From: Labia minor
Lineage: Eukaryota > Arthropoda > Insecta > Dermaptera > Spongiphoridae
Direction of reading: 5' to 3'
Assembly: GCA_963082975.1 (NCBI GenBank)
Contig: OY720350.1
Location: 8,513,488-8,577,487, forward strand
Length of the DNA stretch: 64,000 bases
The notes beneath the pieces were generated by a model. That model was not told the DNA's origin and made no database searches. It was given only the letters and a program-made list of their open reading frames with translations. Shown one piece after another: positions 1 through 19,900 of the stretch (its first letter is position 1; each line of letters opens with the position of its first letter). Both the position numbers and the translations under genes were made by a program.

Positions 1-1032
1 AAGCTAAAACAGAATGGATGAAAAAATGTAATTATAGTATGCTTTTACCAATTTGTATTTCCTTGATTAACACTTTCCCGCCGGCTTCATAATTTGTCTA
101 TTTATTTTATGTGGCGGCATAAGCCACCGGTGGTACATGCCGGTGGGAACTTGTTAATGTTAAAAATAAACATGTGGAATACCAATAAATATTCAATTCA
201 TTTCTTATTTCCATTTAAATAATGTTAATTAAATAATCAATCAAAATATTAAAAAATTAATAAAAAAAAAAAATATAGAATGTGAAATATGATATATAAT
301 ATAAAGAAAATTTTGCATGATGATTGTTAAAAAAAATTTGAAAATTTTGGTTACCAAGCGTGCTAATTTTGACATCTCTTCCTTCTATCATGGAATTAAG
401 AATTTATGTTCTATGATTTTAAAACATCTTCTTACATTAAAAGTTCATTTTCTTGTAATAATTTCTCCGAGTTCTTTTCTAAACTAATAAAAGAAAAAAG
501 ATCAAATCAATATGTTTTTTATAATTATTTAGCAAAAGATAATTATTTACACATATGAATTGAATGAATTTAGATTTACATTATAATAATAACAATAAAT
601 TTTAAAACGAATATTACATTACTCTCTTAATACAAGTTATTTGAATTGAGTTCTTTAAATGGAAAATTTTTCACATAAATACTTCACCAAGATATCAAAT
701 AAATAATATTATTATCATATTTATTATCATATGTAAAAAATAAAATGATGTGAATTACCAAAAAGTTGATATAATCAATTGATTTATTAAAAATGGTATT
801 TTTTGTCGTATATTTATAATAATAAATCAAAAATAATATCAACAAAAATAATTGCTTTTTGGTTTCTTTTTTTAAATGAAATCCTTATTTAGAAAGGTGT
901 GAGATTAATTAATAAATATTTTTTATCTGAAAATGGATAAAAATCAATCACTAAATTTAAAAATCAGTCTATTGGATTAATATTATTTATTAATAAATAA
1001 ATATAAATAAGTTAAATATTATCTCTTTAATG
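1..1032. other. AT-rich intergenic DNA, no gene seen
   Basis: No coding region is visible. The one distinctive piece is a GC-richer stretch at about 78-152 (CCGCCGGCTTC, then CCACCGGTGGTACATGCCGG), which reappears inverted at about 37885-37945 in intron 4 of the takeout-like gene. It is therefore a dispersed repeat. The rest is simple AT-rich sequence with A and T runs. Confidence 0.5.
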
Positions 1033-1329
1033 CAGCGTTTTCCAACCTGTGGGGCGCGCCCCCTCTGGGGGGCGCGAGACTGTTGTAAAGGGGTCACGAA
1101 TGTATTAGAACCAATTTTTTTTATAAAATCTATAATAATCTATAATATGTGTTTGCTTAATTGAGTGAGTGTGGGTGTGTAATGTGTATGTGTGATTTTG
1201 TAGTTCATTAAATAAATTACTATATTATGTGAGTATTTATGAAATTAGATTAATACAAGAATTAAGGGGGGCGCAAGAATTTTTTATTAAAAAAAAGGGG
1301 CGCCGGTACAGAAAGGTTGGAAACCACTG
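1033..1329. mobile_element. hAT-type MITE with exact 8-bp target duplication
   Basis: Terminal inverted repeats read CAGCGTTTTCCAACCTG on the left and, on the opposite strand at the right end, CAGTGGTTTCCAACCTTTC. CTTTAATG is present immediately on both sides (1025-1032 and 1330-1337). An 8-bp duplication with CAG-type ends is the hAT signature. The interior has GGGGCGCG-rich patches and no transposase ORF, so the element is non-autonomous. Confidence 0.85.
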
Positions 1330-1570
1330 CTTTAATGTAAATAATTAATATCTTAATATATGATTTCTAAGGATTTGAAAATAGTGCAATTTATTTGATT
1401 AAAATATTTTTATAAAAATATTTAAATTTTAAAAGATTAAAAACAAAATGTATATCTCTTAATTAATGCTTATATAAATTAAGACCTCAGAAAAATTCAT
1501 TTTTTTAAATTAGTTTTAAATTAAAATATATATATATACATATATTCATACTTATAATTAATAATACTTT

Positions 1571-1735
1571 TATGAATAGAATAAAATTTTTAAATTATTA
1601 AAGCTTTGGTGGATGTCTTTATTTATAGGGGAATTTTGTAAATAAAAACCACATATTGATATTTTTTATTGTAAATTTATTAAAAATCTCAATATGTGGT
1701 TTTATTTTCAATTCCCTTATGAATAAGATTTTTCT
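1571..1735. repeat. Foldback repeat, shortened relative of the 34648-34931 element
   Basis: Arms containing AAAGCTTTGGTGG, GGGAATTTTGTAAATAAAA and CCACATATTGATATT fold back on AATATGTGGTTTTATTTTCA and TTCCCTTA. TATGAATA occurs at both edges (1571-1578 and 1728-1735) as a likely target duplication. The arms match the outer arms of the 34648-34931 insertion, but the hammerhead-like centre found there is missing here. Confidence 0.6.
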
Positions 1736-2368
1736 TTTAAACATCTAGGAATATATCTATCTCATTAATATCTTATTATTATTATTATATATCTTATTAT
1801 TAATCATGTTAATATATAAAAATAAAGATTGATCTCAAATATATAATACATTGATATCATGAACCTTTGATGGAACAACAACAATATTGTTTTCTTTTGC
1901 AAATAGAAAAGTTTTTGAAATGAACAAACTAGGTAAAGAATTCAAATGACTTAAAAAATGGAAAATTATATTAGTATTGAATAATATATGAAAAATAAAT
2001 AATTACTAATAATAAAAACAAATATGAAATGAATATGAATTTAAATAAGTAGTGAACAAGATGTGTGAGTAACTAAATAAGAGAAGTTAAGAGGATCATC
2101 AAGGCATGACCAAATCTATACATATACCTATAGACATATTGTCATTTAATCTTAGTAAATAAAAATTAATATATATACATATATATGTATATTTAAATAT
2201 TTAGTTAAGATAAGATTATTTTTTCAAAAGATATGAATAAGTTTAAAATCAAAATTGAACTTGGCGGTGGAATTAAGGTGCCAAGGTCTTATCCAAATTA
2301 AGTAATGATCTAATGACCAATGTCGAGAGGCAAAATGGGTAGGAAAACTCTAGTTCTTATCCTATTAA

Positions 2369-2376
2369 TGACGTCA
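2369..2376. promoter_or_regulatory. Perfect CRE/ATF-like palindrome TGACGTCA
   Basis: The palindrome lies about 450 bp upstream of the ACAT2 start codon, in a stretch (about 2250-2820) that is less AT-rich than its surroundings and probably holds the promoter and 5' UTR. TGACGTCA is the full CREB/ATF consensus. Function is inferred from position and match only; one 8-mer is weak evidence. Confidence 0.3.
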
Positions 2377-2821
2377 ACGTGGGCTTATCAAGTTAAATGA
2401 GAATTGTCGGCAGATGATAGTGGAAAAACATCATTGATCAATGAGGCAACTTGGCGAGGATTTTGCACACTTGGAATTGAATATGGAACAATCAATCATG
2501 AGATGAATTACCGGTATAAAGAGTAATTAGGGTAGAGGTTCTGAAAATATTTTATACGATGACCGTCATGAAGAACGTGGATGTTTACCTGTATTTTCCG
2601 GGAGAGCCGTCTCGCTGGCGTGTATGTCAGCCATGTTGGATCACCACTACTCGGCAGCAGACGCAAGGCACTCTGGGCCTCTTGAAAGGAATGGCGGCTA
2701 ACTCAGCAAGGTGGGGGCCATTCGTTCAAAAGACAGGCGTGTGGCCATTCCTAGAGCAATCGAGAAAGCACCAGACAACCTGTCAAACATCACATTTCAA
2801 GTTTCAAATAGTTTAGCAAAT

Positions 2822-7915
<5,094 letters not shown>

Positions 7916-8696
7916 ATTTCAATCATTTTAAATTAGTATTATTTTAAAGTGTTTTTAAAATTTTAAATATATTTAAATTAAATATTTTATAGTATTATGA
8001 AAGCATTATTAAAATTGAAAATTAGATCATGATGAAATAAATGTTTATTTATTTTTGTTTTTTGTATTAATAAAGTGATATATCTTATTTATTATAGAGT
8101 ATTTTAACATTGTTGAATTGTTACACCTATAATCATCAATATAATCTATGATTAATAATTTAATTATTTTATGTTTTAAAAATATATGTTTATTTTTTAA
8201 AAAAAGGTTCTAGGTAATAATAAATATAAAAACGAAACTATTTTCTTTTAAATCAAGATGTTTGTTGAATATATATTTTTTTATAAATTTACTATTATTT
8301 ATATAAAAATAATTAAACCGAATTGGAATTGTTTTATTCTTCTCCCTTATTCTCTTATTGTTAGTTTAATCTATAAATTATAAATAATTATTATTTTAAA
8401 AAAAAAAAAGAAAATAAATTATCTTAAGAATTTTCTAGATATTTCTAGGCTTGTTTCTTCCATCTTTTAGTGTTGGTAAATCGAATAGAGCCTTATCTTA
8501 AATAAATTAATTAATTTATAAAATTTAATATTATTCAAATATAGAAATATCAATTTTAAAATTCCCTCTATATCTTAGAGGTTATAATGTGGAAATTGTA
8601 TCATCTTTAAAAACGATGAAAGTCTAATTGATGTAAATGTGAAAATTTCAAAATTAGTAATATAAAAAGATTAATATATGAATAGTGTTCATTGCA
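7916..8696. other. ACAT2 3' UTR and short intergenic spacer
   Basis: AATAAA at 8069-8074, about 155 bp after the ACAT2 stop, is the best polyadenylation signal seen. The rest is AT-rich. The ALKBH6 promoter must lie in its last few hundred bases, but I see no clear TATA box. An ATG at 8678 opens a 9-codon reading frame that overlaps the ALKBH6 start and could act as a uORF if it is transcribed. Confidence 0.4.
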
Positions 8697-10968
<2,272 letters not shown>

Positions 10969-10980
10969 ACAAAATGATTG

Positions 10981-12096
10981 TCAGGGATGACTTAGATCCA
11001 TTTCCTCTAAAGTGTCTAAGGAAACATCCATAATTTCATCATCTCCGTCATCTAGCATCTCTTGAAGTTGATGAATAGATGCTACTAAGACATAAAATTG
11101 TTTTCTTCGCATATCCAACTTATGCTCAAGCTGCTCTGTTGTTTCCTTAATAATTAAAAAAAAATATATATATATTAAGATATAATAAAGAAAAAGAGGA
11201 ATATTATTTAAATTTATTCATAAAGATGTAATATCAAATGAATTAGAAAATATTTTAGTGTTAAAATTATTTAAAAATTGGAAAATTTCTATTCAAATTA
11301 AATATTTTTTTAAATATTTACATTGTTTTTCTTAAATGTATCCTACTATTATTATAGTTATAAAATTCCTAATAAAATTAATAATCTTATTTAATAATTA
11401 TTGGTGAAATATATTATACAAGTATATTTTAAAAAAGCATACCTCCAAAGTTCTTAATTCACTTTTTAATTGTAATAATTTTTCGTTAGTCTCCTTTCTA
11501 TCAGGTTGTTCATTAATGACTTTTGCCAAGACATCATATTCTATTCGATTTTTTCTAACAGTTTTTGCTTCCTTTAATTCTAATTTAGTAGTTTCGATAT
11601 TACGTTTAGCAGCTTCAATTCCTGTTTCAATTTGTTTAGATAACTTTTCATAATTATCTAATTCAGCAGAACTCATTTTCGAAGCTAATCTTGATTTTGT
11701 AACCGCAAATTCACAATGGGCTAATTGAGCTATCATTCTTTCTTTAGTTAAATTACTAAAAATAAGCAGAAGATATTAATTTTAACAAAATTTGGTTTAA
11801 TATTAAACAAATTACGTAAGGAACAGTAAAAAATTAAATAGAATAACAAAATAAAGTATATGGTAAAACTTTAAATGTAAAAAATATAAGTATATTACCT
11901 CTCTGCTTGAGATTCATTTTCTGAATTACACCATTTGATAAATGATTTAATTAATGCATTTATTCGTCGGTCATCTCCAGTTCCATCTCCATCAATTAAA
12001 AGCCTTCGCCTTATTACTTCTTCTAAAAATTTATATAAATGTTAAAAAATAATTGTTTATAAAAATTAAATAAAAAAAAATTATACCTTCAGCCAT
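10981..12096 (-). CDS. THOC7: THO complex subunit 7
   Basis: Subunit of the THO part of the TREX complex, which couples transcription and splicing to mRNA export in the nucleus. Minus-strand exons: 12096-12087, 12022-11899, 11755-11443, 11145-10981, giving 203 aa against about 204 in human. Diagnostic text: EEVIRRRLLIDGDGTGDDRR at the N-terminus, then KSFIKWCNS, LAHCEFAVTKS, NYEKLSKQIE, RKNRIEYDVLAKVI, PDRKETNEKL and a C-terminal EQLEHKLDMRRKQFYVLVA. Most of the protein from about residue 50 is heptad-rich coiled coil, as in the family, followed by an acidic tail. Exon 1 carries only MAE plus one base. Splice sites are GT-AG and phases agree. The gene converges on ALKBH6. Confidence 0.95.
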
Positions 12097-12867
12097 TATT
12101 AATTTAAAGTATCAAGTTTTCACTTTAGGAAATAGTTTTAAACAATTATGATAATATATTTTGATATTTTAAAATTATTTGTATAATATAGAGCTTTGTG
12201 AACAGTTGTGAATATTAAATAAATGTCACTTTGTTACACTTACTATAACGCCCTCTTTAGGCAATATTATAAAAGAAATTAAAATGGTTCGAATTTCAAA
12301 AATTAAATTTTTGCTTGTGGTCTGATGTGAAATATTTTTTAATTATTTCAAATATTATCTAATTTTACATATAACACATCGTTCAATAAGTCCCTAGACT
12401 AACAACGAAAACAACATTTTTTTTCAAAAATCATTTTTATTCATCAATATAATCTCCTTTTAGAGTGATAAAATCTTATAGGTGCATGGAAAATGTTTTA
12501 CATTTAATCAAAAGAACTACAATTATTAAATCTATCGACTAATGTTTAATTAAAATAAATAAATACATATTTTTCTTTTTCTTATTATGAATTAAAATAA
12601 AAAAATATTAAAAATAAAAAATTCATATAAAACAAAATATAATTAAATTTCAATTATAAATTCACTTTAATAATATTAAAACTATTTAAATATTTCAAAT
12701 AATTAATAACGAATAATATTATATAAGTAAATAATTAATTTTTCTTAATGATAAATATTTTGTGTAACAGTGTTATTCATGGATCTTCTTATCTTAATAC
12801 GTCTTGATGAATTAATGGTATAAAAAAAGGTTATTTTTCATGTCTATCTTCCTCTAATGGTATATAT
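12097..12867. other. THOC7 upstream region and AT-rich spacer
   Basis: Contains the THOC7 5' UTR and promoter, reading leftwards. No TATA box or initiator stands out. From about 12500 it is almost pure A and T up to the hAT-type element. No gene seen. Confidence 0.4.
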
Positions 12868-15134
12868 CAGGGGTGGCCAACACGTCGACCCCGATCGACC
12901 GGTCGACCAAAAGGCTTTAAAAGTAGCCCGCGAAGCCAAAGTTGGAAAAGTTAAAAGATAAAGGACATGATTTTTCCATGGGAGAGGGAAGGCAGAAAAA
13001 ATCATGAGCTCACCTGAGGGCAGGAACGCCAATCCCTGAAATAGAATTTTTTTCTACTGGGATTATAGAAAAGAATCTACCCGTTACTCAGGATATTATT
13101 TTTAAATTTATTAAAAATTAATTTTACATTTCATGAAACTTATTCAATTTTTTCTTATTGCTTCATAATATTATATAAAAACAATAAAATTATTTCCTTC
13201 CTTTTCAAGTAATTTTTATGTTATTTTAAGTTATTTATTTTTGAATATAAAATTTGAAAATAGAATAGAATAGCAGAAATAAATGTTTCAATGTTAAAAT
13301 ACAAAAAAGAAGGTATGATTGGGATGGAAAAGTTGGTTAAATCGATTTATTAAAATAATTCGTATTAATTTATTTGTCGTATAATACGTAGTATAATTAA
13401 TTTGTATATAATTTCATTTAACGAAGGGGAAATAATATAATTTATTTTGAAAATAAAGTCAAAGGCAGTTGAATCTCATCGATTGGGGGTAAGCAAGATT
13501 GTTATGCTGTCCCCTTCAAGGTTACTGAGAAGCAAAGCATTGGAGGTGGGGGCGAAATTTATTAAATATATATAATTTATATATCACTAAAAAATTAAAA
13601 ATCTATATTTTATAAAATTAAATTTTTATTTGAATCTTTTCTAAAATGTATTAAACTTCATTTAAATTAATAGGAATAAATAAATTTACAATTAATTCTT
13701 GATTGAGGGATGATTTCGGTGGTGACGCCGGTCAACATCTTCGACTGGAAAGGGAAAGCGAACTGAAAGCGCTAGTAGCTCACCGGCAGGCAGGCAGGCA
13801 GGGTGGCCAGGAGGGAGGGAGGGTGGGTGGGAGGTGAGGTGAGGTGGCGGAGAGGTTCAACATGGCGGCAAATCTTTTCAATCTGTCAAAATTCAATAAT
13901 TAATATTTAATCAACGAAACACCGTAAAATTATATAATAGTAGTGAAAATGAATCTACGTTTCATGATGAATCTATTCGTATAGGTTTTATTTGTTGTTA
14001 TGAGGCAAGATTTTTGTTGAACTGTAAAAATAAACCAATATTAAAATTAATTAAAAATTTCCATTTAATGATACAAAAAATCAATTTTATTTAGAATCTG
14101 GCTAAAATTATGGTCAATGGATTGGTCTTGGTGACAATTTATAAGATTTAGTCAACAATTTTAATAAAATGAAAAACATTGATTTGATTGGTTTTTCTAA
14201 TTCTCCAAAGAGAACTATAAATATGAGTTCCAAGTTTTTACTAATATGAAGCGTAGGAGAGGTGGGTCCTCTCAGAGGCACATAAGACATGTCTCACTCG
14301 TGAATATACGGGGTTTTGCTAGTCGAAGGGTTGACGTAATCTGGATATATTTGAATTAACCCCCCTCTAAAGAGTCTCCTATAAGAGACAAGATTTCATT
14401 TTTTTTCTTTTTAATGAAGCTATGCTAGGTATTCTCCTTCATCCAAATAAATTTGATTTTTTGAATGATCAGGGGAGGGGGGGGGGAGAGTAAGTGTAAG
14501 GGAACGGATGGAAAGGCGTCAATGGGTAAAGGACATGAGATTCCTCCAGGTAGAAGAGGGATTTAGAAGAAATCATGAGCTCACGTGAGGGCAGGGACGC
14601 CAATCCCTGAAATAGAATTCTTTTCTACTGAGTTTATATTATAGAAAAGAATCTACTCGCTACCCGGGATATTATTTTTAAATTTATTAAAAAATAATTT
14701 TAGATCATAATCATCCTACATGTTATTACATCTTTTATATACCATATATTTATATATTTTTCTTATCCCGATTATTTATATACTTTTTATCCAAGGGCTT
14801 CCCTTTCTCAAAACACCGTTTAGTCCTAGACTACTCTACTCTACCCAAATTTCGCCTCTACCTCCCCCTCCTCTCATATCATATCCATTCCAAAACGAAG
14901 TATTTATTTTAATTGAAGTTATAAATTTAAATGAAAAATAACAGCCCTTCCATTTTTTATTATTATTATAATAATTAAAACCAACATATCTTTCATATAT
15001 CTAAATCGGCGATATAATGACTCCTTTAATTATCTTCTAAAATTTTAAAATTATTTGCCCATATCCATAGTCGACTGCAGACTATATTTTATTGAAAAAG
15101 TAGCCCCTAAAAGCTAAAAGTTTGGCCACACCTG
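12868..15134. mobile_element. 2.27-kb hAT-type element, CAGGGGTGGCCAA ends
   Basis: The left end is CAGGGGTGGCCAACACG and the inverted right end is CAGGTGTGGCCAAACTTT. GTATATAT is repeated exactly at 12860-12867 and 15135-15142. No intact transposase ORF is present. Inside are two direct repeats of about 170 bp (12957-13128 and 14527-14703, sharing AATCATGAGCTCAC and CGCCAATCCCTGAAATAGAA) and a GC-rich island at 13700-13880 with GGCAGGCAGGCAGG and GGGAGGGAGGGTGGG. The element appears to be non-autonomous and enlarged by internal duplication or nested insertion. Confidence 0.8.
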
Positions 15135-15989
15135 GTATATATGAATATAATTTAAAGAAATAATAAATAATTGAACTATTAATATTAAATTATGTTTAAT
15201 AATATACACGAATTGTTTTCATAAAATCAGAAAATAGACTTTATATAATTAACTAGGATAGGTATCTATGTATATAGATTAATTTTTTTTTTTAATCTCA
15301 TTATTTATAATTTTCCAAACTATTATAATATTACATTATTAAATAATTTATATATCTAGTTGAAGGATAAGGTTAAATAGAGAACGTCCATGGGCTAAAT
15401 TTAATCTTGAACGTGTCTCTAAACACATATCAAACAAATCTTTAGAAATGCGTTAAAGTTAAAAAAATCATATACCTTAATTAAATCCTTTCTCCTTTGA
15501 AAAATGATTTAGGGTTTAAGGTCATGATGTGAATTTAGTCTAGATCAAGGGCGATTAAAATAAAGAAGATCTAAATGAAGGCCAAATTACTGGGTTGATA
15601 ATAATCATGATAAAAAAAAACACATTAATTAATATTGAGATCGGGATTCTTGTCCTTGTAATTTTTGTTTTTTCAAAAATATTAATTTTTTAGAATAAAA
15701 ACAAAAGTGTATGACATTAGTTTAAAAATAATTTTTGAAAAATTATAAATTCTCGTTTTTGTTTGTTTTACGAGGTCAGGTCCCAGTTAGCCTAATTTTT
15801 ATGGAAATGGAAAAAGAAGTATTTTTTTTCTTTCTTCAAAGTAAGTAGAATTTTATTAGTGATTTCTTTTGACTTAGTTATAGGTAGATATAGTTAGTTA
15901 TTTATTAATTTTTAATTAATAATTTTTTTATTAATTATTATATTTGTTATTTTGTTTTCTATACTCACATATGCATATATATATGTTGG

Positions 15990-16255
15990 TTTAGATTTTC
16001 GTGAATGTTATTATTATTATTACTATCTCGGGCTGTTGTCCAGTGCGGACGTGTGCCAGTCTCAGGATTGCCCAGGATTCTTCGGAGACCCAACCTATCA
16101 ACCCAAAATCCCGATATTAACCCTTGGTCACACAGACTAAGACCCATAATCCCAAAAATATTCCCACCTTAATAATCTCTTGAAAATGGTGTCAAAATGG
16201 GTGCCGAAACGTCGAGAAAACAATCTCACAAAAATACGTGATTATATCTCTGATA
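15990..16255 (+). repeat. Penelope-like repeat with hammerhead-like core
   Basis: A GC-richer island whose reverse complement recurs at about 42620-42870. Both end in ATCTCTTGAAAATGG, then CCGAAACGTCGAGAAAACAA. In this copy the paired arms before GAAAC are GGTGTC and GGTGCC, a decayed version of the clean GGCGCC pairs in the other copy. A stem directly followed by GAAACG is the hammerhead stem II/GAAA arrangement known from Penelope-like elements. Family assignment is inference. The 62-codon ORF here looks incidental. Confidence 0.45.
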
Positions 16256-16486
16256 AATCTGATAGTAATAATATATATAATATAGATATAAAAATTTATT
16301 GAAAATTTTTTAAAAGAAATCGTTTTTTTGTGTTTAAACATCTAATAATTAAATTTAATTAATTCTCAGCCATATTGTATTTAAATATTTTTCAAGGTTA
16401 AATAAATTAATTTTGTTAAAAAAAATCTATTCTATCTGTGAAAAATATATACGAATTAGTCAAGAAAATGCTTAATCTCCTATTAG

Positions 16487-16833
16487 TATAAATACGTTTA
16501 AAGTGATGCTGCAAATTTAGTGAACACAGAAAGTTACCCCACCATTGAGTTTTTATAGTTCATTGAAATAGTAGTTGTTTATATAAAGAACTTTCTAAAT
16601 GATGCTGATAGATGTATAAAAAAATATCAATAATTTTCCCATTCATTTCTTTCTAATTTTTATCTCTTTTCAATTTCGTTCTTTCAATTTTGTACTTGAG
16701 TCTTACGATGGACAGTTTAATATTAAGGTGGAGTACACCTTGAGGGGACGATGATGTACACTCGTTAAGCCCCTCTCACTTTCCTCGGTCCTGTGAGGTG
16801 ACTTCAATGCAGTTGCACGTTCCGCTTTCAGTT
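16487..16833 (+). promoter_or_regulatory. Candidate takeout promoters: TATA box and initiator
   Basis: A TATAAATAC box at 16487-16495 would predict transcription from about 16520. A second candidate is an arthropod initiator TCAGTT at 16828-16833, 68 bp before the start codon, in a stretch much less AT-rich than the surroundings. Which one is used cannot be told from sequence. Confidence 0.35.
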
Positions 16834-16900
16834 CTTCAACCGACGCAGGGCGCATTGCAATCCTGAAACAGAAAAAGATACCCTTCCTAAATTTTCCACG

Positions 16901-19900
16901 ATGATTGGACTTATTCCATTTTGTCTTTTACTCTCCATTGGCTTAGCTCTCGATATACGTATGTATTTACTTTTATTTTATTTTATTTTCTTATTTTTTT
17001 TTTTTTGAAAAAAAGGTTGTTATAAGTAAAATTAATTTCAACATATCAGACAAAATAATCAATCAATTCTAATTATATATAAAATTATATATATATATAT
17101 AGTATTATAAAATAATTATTTATATTAAGTTTAATAATTATTTACATAAATTCTTAATTTATCAATTATATTTCTATACCAAGTAGATATTAACTTTTTA
17201 ATTACTAATAACTAAGTTAGTTGAATATTAAAATAGATTATTATATTCATTTTCTCTACTAATAAAAATAATAATAAGTTATTGAATAGGATTTTTTATC
17301 AACTTTTAAATTGACTTACATTTCTTTTTAAAAAATTATTTAAAAATACTTGTAACTATAGACTATACATAACATTAATAAATTAATGCTTATTTAAATT
17401 TCTTAATGGAGTTAATAAAATTTTATATTTAAAATATAAATAGCAATACAATCAAGTGGGTTTTTTAAGGACAGTTTTTATCATTTTTTTTTTTATTTAA
17501 AAAAAAAGATTTTTTACCGAATCTTTTTTAATTTTTTAATAAGAGATTGTTAAAGACATTGTGTAATAAATTATATATATAATGATATACAAAAATTATT
17601 TTGTCATTAGAGTACTAGTTTTATAATATTTTTAATTATAAAATAATATATATAAAAATTAATAAATAATAATAATAATAATAATAATAAATTAAAATCT
17701 TCATATGTAAAAATTTAACAAACGTAATTTCATACTCAATTTCATTTCTTTAATCAAAATATAATTTATAATTATGACAATACGTTTATTGTAAATCTTG
17801 TATTTTCATAAATATTACTTTAATTTAACAAAGTCACTCAATATTTTATCAAAATCAGTTTTGAATAATTTTTTAGGGAATAAAATTGATAAATTTTCAA
17901 GTAAATTTATTCATTTTAATTTTATTATTAAATTTAGTTGGAGTGTCTCCACTCGACTATCTCGCAATTTGAATTGGATTAAATAACATTATATATTATA
18001 TTCAAATTAAATTTAATTAATTATAAATTATAAATCAAAATTAATAAATAATATTTATTAAACCAGGGCGTGTTTGGCTCTTTGTTGATGGCACCACGCC
18101 ACGTACTGGCGCGTGAGATTTGCAGAGATTCAATCAAGCTGAAATTCTATATATAGCAGTTTTATACAATTTTTAATCATGTGAAAAACTATTAAACATA
18201 TAACTTTATTTTTACGGTCACTTTAGAGGAAAAAAAATCAAAACGTTGTAGGTAATGACCCTCTTTCGGTTGAGCTACATTTCTCAAAAGTTGAGAGAAA
18301 ACTACAAATTTTGAATAATATCCGTGTAACAAATTTCATGATTCTAGCTCAAACCGTTTTTGCGTAATCTTGTCTACATACTTACACACATAGACATTTT
18401 TCTCAACCTTAGTGAAAATGATTCAGGAACCTTCAAAACGTATAAAAACATCAAAATCTCGACATTCAAAATTTTCGTGATCGCAATATCTGGCGCAATC
18501 TGGCGAGATAGTAAAAAAAATAATAATTATAAATTCTTCATAAATGTTCATCGGGCGAAATAATCTAAAGAAATGTAAAAAAAAACATTTAAAACAATTT
18601 TTCTTAATATTTGAAATTAAATTTTTATGTCAACTATGATGAGTTTAAATAAATAAATAAATAAAACAAGGTTTTCATTATAATTGTTCAAGACTGCTTG
18701 AATTTCAATCATATATATCCATTATATACTAGGTATAGTAGTAATCGTTTAGTATAATTTTTTTTTTTTTTTTTTTTTTTTTTAAGAAAATTAAAATTTC
18801 ACATTAAAATAAATGACATGAAAATATTAGTTGATATTCTCATAATAGTTTTTGTTTTAATATAATATATTTACCATTTACTTTTGTCCTATATTTGTAT
18901 AATCTATTAAAATTATATAGCGTAGGTTCCAAATTAGAAACATGCATGACATAAATACAGTGATAATTATGTTTCAATTTTTTAATGATAGGGTTAGTTA
19001 AAAAGATCGAAGTACTAATGAAGTCAAAGTACAATTTTTCTAATTCATTTAAAAATTAATAAATATCTGAAAATTAAAACAAATTAATAACTTTATAACT
19101 TTAAATAAATATGTTATATCCGTGCAAGATAATAGACACATGAGGCAATGGAAGTCTTTGTTTTTGTAAGAATTTCTAATAAATTAAATATAAAAATATA
19201 ATATCAATAAGGATTTGTTCAAAAATGAACGAAATTTTCCCCACCTCTCCACCCCGCACAACGTTAATTATTTCATAAACGTTTTCTTGATCATATAGAC
19301 CAGTGATTGATTCTCAACCTTTTTTTTTACCGCGGCACACTTTTAACGGTTTAAAAATTTGGCGGCACAAGAAAAAGATAAGTGTAAAAGTTTACCATAT
19401 TGAAAAAAGTGGCCCCAAAAACGTTTTACTTTTATTTTAGAACCAAATTGAAAAAATTTAGAAAAAAAGAGCCTCGTAATCTCACTTTTGAAAATCTTAC
19501 CGCACACTAAAGTGCCGCGGCACAGTGGTTGAGAATCACTGATATATAGACAGTTTGTGACACTTAATGTGACTTATTTTTAATCAAAATTATAATTATT
19601 ATACATTATAAAATATAATTAAAATGTAATTAAAAATTTTTCCATTATATAACATATTTTGACTTTTATTAATATACTATATTAAATTATATGTAGATAT
19701 ATATTGTATATATATATGTCATTTTTCCCTTTTTTTTTCCTATTCATTTTTGGTAAATTCATCCTTTATTTCAATTTTAAACAACTTAAAATATAATTTA
19801 AATATTTTTTGATTTATTAACAATATTAATTAAAGGTAGTTAATAAATTTGAATGAATGACGTAAGGTTATTTTTTATTTAATATAAATAGTTATTAGTT

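Noticed and set aside
2559..2816. 85-codon ORF upstream of ACAT2
   Set aside because: No recognisable protein, and it ends before the thiolase start; most likely 5' UTR or promoter.
13861..13905. ATGGCGGCAAATC start after a GC-rich island, resembling a gene start
   Set aside because: It stops after 13 codons, has no obvious donor and lies inside a hAT-type element.
15952..16147. Overlapping 60-62 codon ORFs on both strands
   Set aside because: They belong to a dispersed repeat that recurs inverted at 42.6-42.9 kb.
17667..17690. Tandem repeats considered as CRISPR-like or functional arrays
   Set aside because: These are simple (TAA)n, (CA)n and (AT)n microsatellites; no spaced direct repeats exist in the window.
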